Assembly: GCA_018820395.1 (NCBI GenBank)
Contig: JAHJOG010000219.1
Location: 1 to 48,337 of the forward strand
Source: Gammaproteobacteria bacterium
GTDB lineage: Bacteria; Pseudomonadota; Gammaproteobacteria; Burkholderiales; Burkholderiaceae_C
Length of the DNA: 48,337 nucleotides
Reading direction: 5' to 3'
The notes below the pieces were generated by a model, which saw only the letters and a program-made list of their open reading frames with translations, made no database searches and had not been told where the DNA came from. A program made the translations under genes and the position numbers. Positions 8,487 to 17,332 of this stretch are shown here, piece after piece (position 1 is the stretch's first letter; each line of letters starts with the position of its first letter).

Positions 8487-8519
8487 TCTTGCAAGACATC
8501 TTTCATGGCCTTCTTGCAA
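8487..8519. repeat. Direct repeat TCTTGCAA upstream of the Fic gene
   Basis: TCTTGCAA occurs at 8487-8494 and 8512-8519; the first copy is part of a perfect 10-bp palindrome TCTTGCAAGA (8487-8496). They lie in the 142-bp region between the divergent NnrU and Fic genes, just upstream of the paired palindromes. Confidence 0.35.
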
Positions 8520-8521
8520 AT

Positions 8522-8535
8522 TAAAGAATGCTTTA
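8522..8535. promoter_or_regulatory. Palindromic candidate operator 1 of the Fic gene
   Basis: TAAAGAATGCTTTA, arms TAAAG/CTTTA around 4 bp. A -10-like TACTAT (8534-8539) overlaps its right edge. The same pattern recurs 31 bp downstream. Confidence 0.5.
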
Positions 8536-8552
8536 CTATGAGTGTCTCTTTC

Positions 8553-8566
8553 TAAAGCGGGCTTTC
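8553..8566. promoter_or_regulatory. Palindromic candidate operator 2 of the Fic gene
   Basis: TAAAGCGGGCTTTC, the same TAAAG-N4-CTTT pattern as the site at 8522, start-to-start distance 31 bp (about three helical turns, so same face). It ends 5 bp before the Fic ATG and would cover its ribosome-binding region. Confidence 0.5.
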
Positions 8567-8571
8567 ATTGA

Positions 8572-9723
8572 ATGCGCACGACCGGCACCTTCGTCACCAC
8601 CACCACGCTGGGCGAAGCGGTACGGGCATTCGTGCCGGACGCACTGCCGCCGCGCGACCCACCATTGGCGCACGACAGCTACGCCGAAGCCAACCACCGT
8701 GCCGAAATGGCGTTGGCCAGGCTGGCCGGTGTCGCTGGCCTGGTGCCCTCGGTCGACTGGTTGATCTACAGCGCCATTCGCAAGGAGGCGCTGCTGACCT
8801 CACAGATCGAGGGCACCCAGGCCACACTGGCCGATCTGTTCGACGACGAGGCCGGCCAAGTGCTGACGAACACCGCAGACGTCGAGGAAGTCACCAACTA
8901 TCTGCGCGCTTTCCGGCTCGTGCGAGACAACCTGCAAAGCGAAAGCGGTCTGCCGATTTCGGTCCGGCTCCTGTGTGACGCTCACCGTCTGTTGCTCGAC
9001 GGCGTACGGGGCGCGAGCAAACAGCCGGGCGAATTGCGGCGTTCGCAGAACTGGATCAGCGGCGCTCGGCCGGGGCGGGCCGTGTTCGTGCCGCCGCCGC
9101 CGGGTCAGGTGCAGGGGCTGCTGGCAGACCTGGAACGCTTCATTCATGATCCGGCGCCGGCTCTTCCGCCGCTTGTCCGCGTGGCGTTGGTGCATGTGCA
9201 GTTCGAAACCATCCACCCCTTCCTGGACGGCAACGGGCGCATCGGCCGTCTGCTCATCGCGGCACTGCTCGAGCAATGGGAGCTCCTGCCCGAGCCCCTG
9301 GTCTACCTGAGCGGCTATCTCAAGCAACATCAGGCCGAGTACTACCGGCGTCTCTCGGCCGTGCGCACCGACGGAGACTGGGAAGGCTGGGTCGGCTTCT
9401 TCCTCGATGGCGTCGAAACGGCGGCCATGGACGCCGAGCGCGGCATTGTCGCGATGGCGAGCCTGATCAACGCCGACCGCAAGCGACTGCTGGCTGCACC
9501 CCGCGTGGGGGCGGCCGCCTTGCGCCTGTTCGAAGTCATGCCACTGACGCCGCGCTTCACGATCGAGCAGGCGCGGCAGAAGCTCGATACCACCTTTCCC
9601 ACGGCCACCGCCGCGGTGAACCTGCTGCAGGAGTTGGGGCTGGTGGCCGAACTGACCGGGCAGAAGAAAAACAGGCTGTACAGCTACGCGGCTTACGTCG
9701 AACTGCTCGCCAGTGGGATCTGA
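8572..9723 (+). CDS. Fic-domain nucleotidyltransferase with N-terminal inhibitory motif and C-terminal winged helix
   Basis: 383 aa Fic protein, predicted to transfer AMP from ATP to hydroxyl groups of target proteins. The catalytic motif HPFLDGNGRIGR (residues 215-226) is complete, with catalytic His215. The class II (intramolecular) inhibitory helix motif T/S-x3-E-G is present as TSQIEG at 76-81, whose Glu80 is expected to block productive ATP binding until relieved. The C-terminal about 60 residues (RFTIEQARQKLD to NRLYSY) look like a winged helix-turn-helix, a common layout in stand-alone bacterial Fic proteins. There is no adjacent small antitoxin gene, which fits the self-contained inhibitor. 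Two matching palindromes precede it, suggesting control by itself or another DNA-binding protein. Target unknown. Confidence 0.92.
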   Translation: MRTTGTFVTTTTLGEAVRAFVPDALPPRDPPLAHDSYAEANHRAEMALARLAGVAGLVPSVDWLIYSAIRKEALLTSQIEGTQATLADLFDDEAGQVLTNTADVEEVTNYLRAFRLVRDNLQSESGLPISVRLLCDAHRLLLDGVRGASKQPGELRRSQNWISGARPGRAVFVPPPPGQVQGLLADLERFIHDPAPALPPLVRVALVHVQFETIHPFLDGNGRIGRLLIAALLEQWELLPEPLVYLSGYLKQHQAEYYRRLSAVRTDGDWEGWVGFFLDGVETAAMDAERGIVAMASLINADRKRLLAAPRVGAAALRLFEVMPLTPRFTIEQARQKLDTTFPTATAAVNLLQELGLVAELTGQKKNRLYSYAAYVELLASGI

Positions 9724-9724
9724 G

Positions 9725-9739
9725 GTGCGCGTCGCGCAC
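9725..9739. terminator. Hairpin at the Fic/membrane-protein convergent junction
   Basis: Perfect inverted repeat GTGCGCG-T-CGCGCAC filling the 18-bp gap between the two stop codons. No T-tract. Confidence 0.4.
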
Positions 9740-9741
9740 TC

Positions 9742-10269
9742 CTACCCCATCTTCTCGTCCTCCTGCTTCGCATCGGCCATCGCCTCCGGCTCGAGCTCTT
9801 CGGCCGCTCGGTTCAACCAGATGAAGGCGCCCCAGCCGATCATCACCAGGGCGACCGAACCCATCAGCGCCGCGGCATAAATCATCTGCGACGGGTCCTC
9901 GTGGGAGCGGAAAGTCGCCACCAGCCCTTCGACGGCGATGGCAACCACGATCACGACCATGAATCGCGACAGGAACCGGCGCACGCGCGTCGGGGCACTG
10001 ATGTGCGCTTCGCGTATGACCTCTTCCTCGATGACGGTCTGCGAGATCTGCAGCGCGACCACGGCGGCTGCCAGGAGCCCGATGGCTTCGATGATGGCTT
10101 CTGCCGTTTCGCGGCCAAAGCCTTCGGAGACGGCCAGCCAGCCCTGGTACGACGCGATGCCCACGAGCACCAGCGCCGCGCATGCGAAGAGCAGGGCCAT
10201 CAACCCATGAACGACCGCGAAGAGGGGCGAGAGCTTCTTCATCGGCGATTCGCCTGCGTTGGATTTCAT
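9742..10269 (-). CDS. Conserved four-helix membrane protein, unknown function
   Basis: 175 aa from MKSNAGES; an alternative start MKKLSP at 10242 gives 166 aa and would remove a short charged lead. Four hydrophobic segments are visible: LFAVVHGLMALLFACAAL, AIIEAIGLLAAAVVALQI, FMVVIVVAIAVEGLVATF and AALMGSVALVMIGWGAF. Between helices 2 and 3 is a charged cytoplasmic-type loop (EEEVIREAHISAPTRVRRFL); the C-terminus is acidic (EELEPEAMADAKQEDEKMG). I do not recognise the family. It converges on the Fic gene and diverges from glgX. Confidence 0.7.
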   Translation of the reverse strand: MKSNAGESPMKKLSPLFAVVHGLMALLFACAALVLVGIASYQGWLAVSEGFGRETAEAIIEAIGLLAAAVVALQISQTVIEEEVIREAHISAPTRVRRFLSRFMVVIVVAIAVEGLVATFRSHEDPSQMIYAAALMGSVALVMIGWGAFIWLNRAAEELEPEAMADAKQEDEKMG

Positions 10270-10619
10270 GAGCGGTCTTTCGTGCGGTATGCGGATGGAA
10301 TTCGCGACCGAGGGGGTGGAGGTTTGTCGGCGTGCGGCGCAGAGGCCGCGGTGACGGCCGCCGCGGCGTGGCGCTTGATTGGATGCCCCGAACCCGGCCG
10401 GACAGGACAGCCGGAGGCTCGTTCGTCTGTCGGCCGCACGCGAAACATCGGCATTCGGTGAGGAGACCCAGCTGCACTGGATCGTGGGTTCACGTCGATC
10501 TTCCAGCCCGCTTCGATTCGTCATCCTTCAAGCCTTCATCGTTCGGCGAAGTCGCCCGACACGGCGGCCGTCGGGCCCGGCGACGATCGGTCTCCAATTT
10601 TTCTCCGACGTCGCTCACC
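10270..10619. other. Intergenic region between the membrane protein and glgX
   Basis: 350 bp between divergent starts. It has one GC-rich inverted repeat, GCCGCGG (10345-10351) and CCGCGGC (10361-10367). I see no convincing promoter boxes, small gene or RNA. The glgX frame stays open through most of it, but composition and family alignment place the start at 10620. Confidence 0.4.
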
Positions 10620-12748
<2,129 letters not shown>

Positions 12749-12752
<4 letters not shown>

Positions 12753-12766
12753 GCGCAGAGGCTCAG
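12749..12766. terminator. Hairpin embedding both stop codons of glgX and the VOC gene
   Basis: CTGAGC-N6-GCTCAG. The left arm contains the glgX TGA and the right arm the TGA of the opposing VOC gene. No T-tract. Confidence 0.4.
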
Positions 12767-13185
12767 TGCGCGAAGACCTGGCCCAGGTCGTCGAAGGCCT
12801 TGATTTCCAGCGCGTTGCCGGACGGGTCCATGAAGAACATGGTCGCCTGTTCGCCGACCTGGCCTTCGAAGCGCACGTGCGGCTCGATCACGAAAGACGT
12901 GCCGGCCGCACGGAGGCGTTCGGCCAGTACGCGCCAATCGGCCATCGACAGAATGACGCCGAAGTGCGGCACCGGGACGTCGTCGCCGTCGACCGGGTTG
13001 TGCGCCGCGGGTGCCGACTTGCCGTGGGCCAGGTGCGCCACGATCTGGTGGCCGAAGAAGTCGAAGTCGATCCAGCTGTCGGCGCTGCGGCCCTCGGGGC
13101 AACCCAGGAGTTCGCCGTAGAAGTTGCGGGCCGCAGCCAGGTCGTGCACCGGAAACGCGAGGTGGAAGAGCGGTGTAGTGTTCAT
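12763..13185 (-). CDS. VOC-family (glyoxalase/bleomycin resistance) protein
   Basis: 140 aa, two beta-alpha-beta-beta-beta modules. Start [15 protein letters not shown] fits the family; an upstream in-frame extension has no counterpart. Candidate metal ligands are His8 (FHLAFPVHD), a His in VPHFGVIL, and the Glu of GNALEIKAF, so a metal-dependent enzyme is plausible. The pattern [25 protein letters not shown] is shared by a widespread subgroup of unassigned VOC proteins. It is divergent from a second, unrelated VOC gene with 76 bp between. Confidence 0.85.
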   Translation of the reverse strand: MNTTPLFHLAFPVHDLAAARNFYGELLGCPEGRSADSWIDFDFFGHQIVAHLAHGKSAPAAHNPVDGDDVPVPHFGVILSMADWRVLAERLRAAGTSFVIEPHVRFEGQVGEQATMFFMDPSGNALEIKAFDDLGQVFAH

Positions 13186-13261
13186 GCCCTCGACTGTAAG
13201 TCCGTCCGGACGCCGAGTGGCGCACGGGACGTCCCAAGCTCCGAATCGAAAAGGAAAAAGC

Positions 13262-13636
13262 ATGCTGCAGAAATCCCCGATGCACGCCTACATTCCCGCC
13301 AAGGACATGGCGCGTGCGCGCCAGTTCTATGAACAGAAACTCGGCTTCGAAGCCGTCGTCGAGCAGGAGGCCGGCGTGGTCTACGAATGCGGCAACGGAA
13401 CTCGCTGCTTCTTGTATCCGACGCCGAATGCGGGCACCTCGATGGCGAGCCAGGCGTTCTGGGAAGTCGAGGACATCGACGCGGAGGTGGCCGACCTGGA
13501 AAGCCGCGGCGTGCGCATCGAAAAATACGACATGCCCGGGAGCACGGCAAGCGGCATCGTGACGGCCGGCGGCGCGAGGGCCGCATGGTTCAAGGACACC
13601 GAGGGCAACATCATGGCGGTGATCCAGAGCCTCTGA
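13262..13636 (+). CDS. VOC-family protein
   Basis: 124 aa, preceded by a good purine-rich ribosome-binding site (AAAAGGAAAAAGC). The N-terminal module is [23 protein letters not shown]; the end reads [14 protein letters not shown], where the usual metal-binding Glu is not present, so it may be non-catalytic or metal-free. Short single-domain VOC proteins of this kind are often annotated as glyoxalase family without a tested reaction. Confidence 0.85.
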   Translation: MLQKSPMHAYIPAKDMARARQFYEQKLGFEAVVEQEAGVVYECGNGTRCFLYPTPNAGTSMASQAFWEVEDIDAEVADLESRGVRIEKYDMPGSTASGIVTAGGARAAWFKDTEGNIMAVIQSL

Positions 13637-13654
13637 GGCGCCGATATCGGCGCC
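13637..13654. terminator. 18-bp perfect palindrome between VOC and ketosynthase genes
   Basis: GGCGCCGATATCGGCGCC, fully self-complementary, starting one base after the VOC stop codon and ending 7 bp before the opposing ketosynthase stop. Shares the GGCGCCGA...GGCGCC core with the kup hairpin. No T-tract. Confidence 0.5.
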
Positions 13655-13661
13655 GAACCTC

Positions 13662-14882
13662 TCAAGCCTGCGTGAACAGCAGGGCCGAGTTGGTCCCGCC
13701 GAACGCGAAGGAATTGCTGAGGGCAGCTTGGAGCGTGGGTGCCGCGGCATCGCCTTCCGTGACGAGGTTCAGCGCACAGGCCGGGTCCATGTCGTGGCAG
13801 TTCGCATTCGGCGGCAGCTGGCGCCGTTGAAGCGCCAACACGGTGATCACCGCTTCGATGGCGCCAGCGGCGCCGAGCAGGTGACCGTGCAAGGCCTTGG
13901 TGGAGCTGACGCGCAATCGGTCGAGATCGTCGCCCCAGACCGCCGCCAGCGCATTGCGTTCGACGACGTCGCCGATCAGGGTGGCGGTGCCATGTGCATT
14001 GCAATAGCCCACGTCGGTGGGCGCGAGCCCAGCTTGCCGGAGCGCGGCGCGGATCGCGCGCGCCTGGCCTTCCGCATCGGGCTTGGTGAGATGGGTGGCG
14101 TCGCAGCTCATGCCCCATCCTGCGAGGCGGGCGTAGACGCGCGCTTGGCGCTGCCGCGCCCGCTCGGCCGATTCGAGGATCAGGAAAGCCGCGCCTTCGC
14201 CGAGCGCAAAGCCTGTGCGGTCGCGGGCAAAGGGGCGAACGGCGCGCCCCTCTTCGCCGGGAACGAAGGTGGCGAGCGTCTGCATGGCCTGCCACGCCAG
14301 CAATACGCGGGGGACGATCAGCGCCTCGCTGCCGCCGGCAATGGCCACGTCGACTTCGCCGCGCTGCACGGCCTTGGCCGCCTCCGCGATCGCCAGCGAC
14401 GACGAGGCGCAGGCCACCGAATAGGTGAGCACCGGTCCGAGGATCTTCTGGCGGAGCGCCACGTGGGAAGCGGGCGCGTTGGGCATGAAGGCCGGAATCG
14501 TCAGCGGCGGCACGCGGCCGCTGGTGCTCCCGTAGGCGAGGTCGAGCGCCGATGCGCCGCCCATGCCGCAGCCGAGATAGATGCCGACGCGTTCCGGATC
14601 GGCATCGGCCAGCGGCGAACCGGCGTCGCGCAGCGCCAGGTCGGACGCAGCGACTGCAATCTGGCTGACCCGGTCGACACCGGCGAGCTGCAGCTTGGTG
14701 AACCAGCGTGATTCGTCGAATGCGACCCGGGCGGCAGCCGCGGGCTTGGGCAGGTCGGCCAGGACCGGGACGACGGCCGATCGTCCTTGCATGACCGCCT
14801 CGAAAGACGCGACCGGGTCATCGCCATGCGGGGAGATGGCACCCAGGCCCGTGACGACGACTTCGGTCACCTGGCCCGTCAC
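13662..14882 (-). CDS. Beta-ketoacyl-ACP synthase, FabF-like
   Basis: 406 aa thiolase-fold condensing enzyme. The Cys-His-His set is complete: Cys158 (SVACASSS), His297 (NAHGTAT) and His334 (TKALHGHLLGAAG), with Lys329. Note HGH where FabF usually has TGH. It would elongate an acyl chain carried by an ACP by decarboxylative condensation with a malonyl unit. It starts with GTG, whose first bases overlap the ACP stop (GTGA). As the third gene of a coupled PAP2-ACP-KAS cassette it is unlikely to be the housekeeping FabF, which normally sits with fabD/fabG/acpP. Substrate unknown. Confidence 0.88.
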   Translation of the reverse strand: MTGQVTEVVVTGLGAISPHGDDPVASFEAVMQGRSAVVPVLADLPKPAAAARVAFDESRWFTKLQLAGVDRVSQIAVAASDLALRDAGSPLADADPERVGIYLGCGMGGASALDLAYGSTSGRVPPLTIPAFMPNAPASHVALRQKILGPVLTYSVACASSSLAIAEAAKAVQRGEVDVAIAGGSEALIVPRVLLAWQAMQTLATFVPGEEGRAVRPFARDRTGFALGEGAAFLILESAERARQRQARVYARLAGWGMSCDATHLTKPDAEGQARAIRAALRQAGLAPTDVGYCNAHGTATLIGDVVERNALAAVWGDDLDRLRVSSTKALHGHLLGAAGAIEAVITVLALQRRQLPPNANCHDMDPACALNLVTEGDAAAPTLQAALSNSFAFGGTNSALLFTQA

Positions 14883-15121
14883 TTGGCTTGTTCTGCCCGG
14901 ACCCGGTCCACCACCTCGGCCAACTCGGCCAGGGTGTCGACGTTGGACTCCTGGTCAGGCATGGAGATCGAATACTTGTCTTCGATGGCGAAGATGAACT
15001 CGACGAGCGCCAGCGAATCGAATCCTCCCTTTTCGCGGATGGACTCGTGCGGGTCGAGTGCGGATGGTTCGATCCCGTATTTTTCGTGGATCAGCGTCTG
15101 TAATTCTGCGAGCGAACTCAT
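14879..15121 (-). CDS. Acyl carrier protein (specialised)
   Basis: 80 aa, acidic, four-helix ACP. The phosphopantetheine site is Ser36 in GGFDSLALVEF. Compared with housekeeping AcpP (LGADSLDTVEL) the motif differs: FDSLALVEFIFAIEDKYSISMP, typical of ACPs serving dedicated lipid or secondary pathways. ATG overlaps the PAP2 stop (ATGA) and its own stop overlaps the ketosynthase GTG, so one mRNA makes all three proteins in coupled fashion. Confidence 0.9.
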   Translation of the reverse strand: MSSLAELQTLIHEKYGIEPSALDPHESIREKGGFDSLALVEFIFAIEDKYSISMPDQESNVDTLAELAEVVDRVRAEQAK

Positions 15122-15861
15122 TGGGGAGCATCCGTCGTTACACCGACCTTTCGGGCGTCGGTGGAAGGAATGATATCTGCATCGTGTCGCAGCCTCAGCT
15201 TCGGACGCGCTCCCGGCCGCCAGTGAAGCGAGGGGAGTGCGAAGGCCAGACCGAGCAAGGCGCCGGCCGCGGCGTCGAGCGCCACATGCTGTTTGACCGC
15301 CAGAGTCGACCAGGCGATGGCTGCGAACCACAGGCCGTTCAGCGCGCGGAACACGGAAGGCGTGCGCGCCTCGCGCAGCACGGCTTCGAGCCGAATCGCC
15401 GTGAAGATGGCAACCGCCACGTGCATCGAGGGGCAGGCATTGCCCGCCGCATCGACGCCTTTCAGCAAAGCGAAGCCCGCATGTCCTGTGACATCAGGCG
15501 CCAGCGGCGGTATCTGCGTGGGCCAGAAATAGAAGATGCACAGGCCGGCCAGACACAGGGCGCCGACCCACAGGCCATAAACGAAAAGCTCCGCGAAGTT
15601 CTTCTGTAACCCCGGCGCCACGCCGACGTACAGCCAGAGCGACAGATAGAAGCCGAGCGCGCCTGGCTGAAAGGGAACCATGCTGTCCAGCCAGGTGAGC
15701 GGCATCACGGTGATCGGAAAGGCCGGATGGCGCAGCAGGTAGAAATACCCGATGAAGAAGATCCAGGTGAAGGCGGTGACGCCCACCAGCTTGAGGATCA
15801 GGAGAGTGCGCATGCGCTGCCCGATGTCGGCAGTCCAGGTCGGCTGGGAAGGAGGGGGCAT
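15118..15861 (-). CDS. PAP2-superfamily membrane phosphatase/phosphotransferase
   Basis: 247 aa from MPPPSQPTW, five or six transmembrane helices. The PAP2 motifs are CPSMHVAVA (Ser145, His147) and [11 protein letters not shown] (His192, Asp196). The second has KQH where lipid phosphatases read SR-x5-H, a pattern closer to the PAP2_3/inositol phosphorylceramide synthase-like branch, which transfers phospho-head groups between lipids. First gene of the PAP2-ACP-KAS cassette. A longer in-frame N-terminus is open up to 15987 but is not hydrophobic and not family-like. Promoter region upstream contains two inverted repeats. The reaction is not predictable from sequence. Confidence 0.82.
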   Translation of the reverse strand: MPPPSQPTWTADIGQRMRTLLILKLVGVTAFTWIFFIGYFYLLRHPAFPITVMPLTWLDSMVPFQPGALGFYLSLWLYVGVAPGLQKNFAELFVYGLWVGALCLAGLCIFYFWPTQIPPLAPDVTGHAGFALLKGVDAAGNACPSMHVAVAIFTAIRLEAVLREARTPSVFRALNGLWFAAIAWSTLAVKQHVALDAAAGALLGLAFALPSLHWRPGARPKLRLRHDADIIPSTDARKVGVTTDAPQ

Positions 15862-15931
15862 GGGAAGCGGAAAAGGGCGGAGCGATCGAGGGCTGCCATC
15901 TTGCCCGACCGGCCTTGCTCGCTGGTGGCAG

Positions 15932-15986
15932 GCGGACTTTTTCGGTCCGCGAAAAATTGAGAAGAAAGTTATGCAGGCGGCCTGCA
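15932..15986. promoter_or_regulatory. Two inverted repeats upstream of the PAP2-ACP-KAS cassette
   Basis: GCGGAC-N7-GTCCGC (15932-15950) and TGCAGGC-G-GCCTGCA (15972-15986), both perfect, in the region between the divergent PAP2 gene and a small unknown gene. The second is a 15-bp near-contiguous palindrome suited to a dimeric regulator. Function inferred only from position. Confidence 0.4.
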
Positions 15987-16029
15987 ATTTCCGCGAAACC
16001 TCTTGTTACCCAAGAAATGCATAGGCACA

Positions 16030-16356
16030 ATGTACTACATGCAACGCACATTCTCTTCTCTCTCCATGGGGTCCGTACGTGGTGCCGGCGAGCACCAGAC
16101 GGGCGAGCGCACGGCCGTGTCTCGGAAGAGCGATCTGCAGGCGGTGTGGGCGACCTGGATGCCTTTGCCGCGCATGAATGCCCAGCAGTTTCTCGATCTG
16201 GCCGATCAGTGGCGCAAGCGCGCGGAGTGGGGCGATCCAGGTGCCGAGTCGGTGGCCGAAGCGCTCGAACTGGTTGCTCAGCGCCGCACGACGGCCACGC
16301 ATTCACGAATCCACGCTGTCGGACAGCGCATCACCGACTTCATGCAGCTGTCCTGA
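16030..16356 (+). CDS. Small unknown protein
   Basis: Up to 108 aa from the ATG at 16030; other in-frame starts at 16039, 16159 and 16174 are possible, and none has a clear ribosome-binding site. The C-terminal 60 residues look genuinely protein-like (NAQQFLDLADQWRKRAEWG, then ESVAEALELVAQRR), predicted amphipathic helices. The N-terminal half is low-quality Ser/Gly/Arg sequence and may not be translated. No recognised family. Confidence 0.5.
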   Translation: MYYMQRTFSSLSMGSVRGAGEHQTGERTAVSRKSDLQAVWATWMPLPRMNAQQFLDLADQWRKRAEWGDPGAESVAEALELVAQRRTTATHSRIHAVGQRITDFMQLS

Positions 16357-16376
16357 TCGGACAACGCGGATCGCGA

Positions 16377-16577
16377 TCAGAACCCGCTCATGCGGGTGGT
16401 GCGATAGCGGCTCGAGGGCCCGTTGCGCTCGGCTTCGTCGGGGCGCGGTGCGCCGGTGGAAAAAAGGAAAGTGGCCAGTGCCAGGCCAAGCAGGACGACC
16501 AGCGCCCACGGTCCGAGCAGCATGAAAAGGCCCACGGGGACCAGTCCCGCCAGGATGAAGAACAGGACGCGAATCAT
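16377..16577 (-). CDS. Small membrane protein, unknown function
   Basis: 66 aa. Two closely spaced hydrophobic stretches (IRVLFFILAGLVPVGLFML and WALVVLLGLALATFLF) form a helical hairpin, followed by a polar tail ending GPSSRYRTTRMSGF. Converges on the preceding small gene with a 20-bp gap. No family recognised. Confidence 0.6.
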   Translation of the reverse strand: MIRVLFFILAGLVPVGLFMLLGPWALVVLLGLALATFLFSTGAPRPDEAERNGPSSRYRTTRMSGF

Positions 16578-16771
16578 GGTCCCAGTTTAGGGACAACACG
16601 CGTTTTTCCGCAGTGATCGATTGCACGCTGCCCTTTTGAAGTCGCACACCGAGGCCCGCGATGGCGATCCGGAGTGGTGTGCAAGGAAAAGCGCCTTGTG
16701 TGATCATGGTTCGCACATGTCTCTTTCAGGAACCACACGACTCGTTTCGGTCGCACGACGCAGGAGTGCGC

Positions 16772-17260
16772 ATGGCCAGAACATTGACTGAACAGGAAAA
16801 CTTCGCCAAGGTGCTCGCGGGGCTCGTATCGCAGCGATGCACCGAATCACGACGGCCGAAGACTTCACGAACCGGGTTGCAATCGCTGGTGCCCGTGCAA
16901 GAGCGCCCTTATGTCCGTCGCGGACTGGACGCTCTGATCGAGCATGGTGTGCTCGCCACGGCGGGCGAGGACATCGGCTTGGCACCAAAGGGCGTCGCGT
17001 TCATGGCCTTCGTCGCAGGCGTGGAGCAGCAGTCGCCCACCGTCGAAGCGGATGTCAAGGGCCATGGTGTGCTCCAGCCCCTGCTGGCAGCCATCGCGCA
17101 GGACGAACGCCTCGCGCCCCCCAAGCCCGTCGACGAGATTCGCACCTTGCCCGCCCGGCTCGAGCCCTTCAAGCCGGCCCGAAAATCGGGGGTGATCAAC
17201 AAGTGGACGATGGCGCTCGGCGCCACGGCTGCGGTGGGCGTGCTGATACTGTTTAGATAA
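16772..17260 (+). CDS. Unknown protein with winged-helix-like N-terminus and C-terminal membrane anchor
   Basis: 162 aa; start chosen for a good ribosome-binding site (CAGGAG, 6 bp before ATG). Residues about 5-85 resemble a winged helix (LTEQENFAKVLAGLV, then YVRRGLDALIEHGVLATAGEDIGLAPKG with the strand-turn-strand of a wing). A Pro-rich linker (LAPPKPVDEIRTLPARLEP) leads to a single C-terminal hydrophobic segment, WTMALGATAAVGVLILF, one residue from the end, i.e. a tail anchor. I do not recognise the family. A membrane-tethered regulator is possible but not shown. Confidence 0.65.
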   Translation: MARTLTEQENFAKVLAGLVSQRCTESRRPKTSRTGLQSLVPVQERPYVRRGLDALIEHGVLATAGEDIGLAPKGVAFMAFVAGVEQQSPTVEADVKGHGVLQPLLAAIAQDERLAPPKPVDEIRTLPARLEPFKPARKSGVINKWTMALGATAAVGVLILFR

Positions 17261-17332
17261 GCTGCGCCGCGAACTTGCGGTATCGGTATCAGCGTCAATG
17301 ACTGCGCCCGTGCGAGCGGTTAATCTGCGCCG

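Noticed and set aside
8430-8571. FicA-type antitoxin gene before the Fic gene
   Set aside because: The region is only 142 bp and has no suitable open frame; the inhibitory motif is inside the Fic protein itself.
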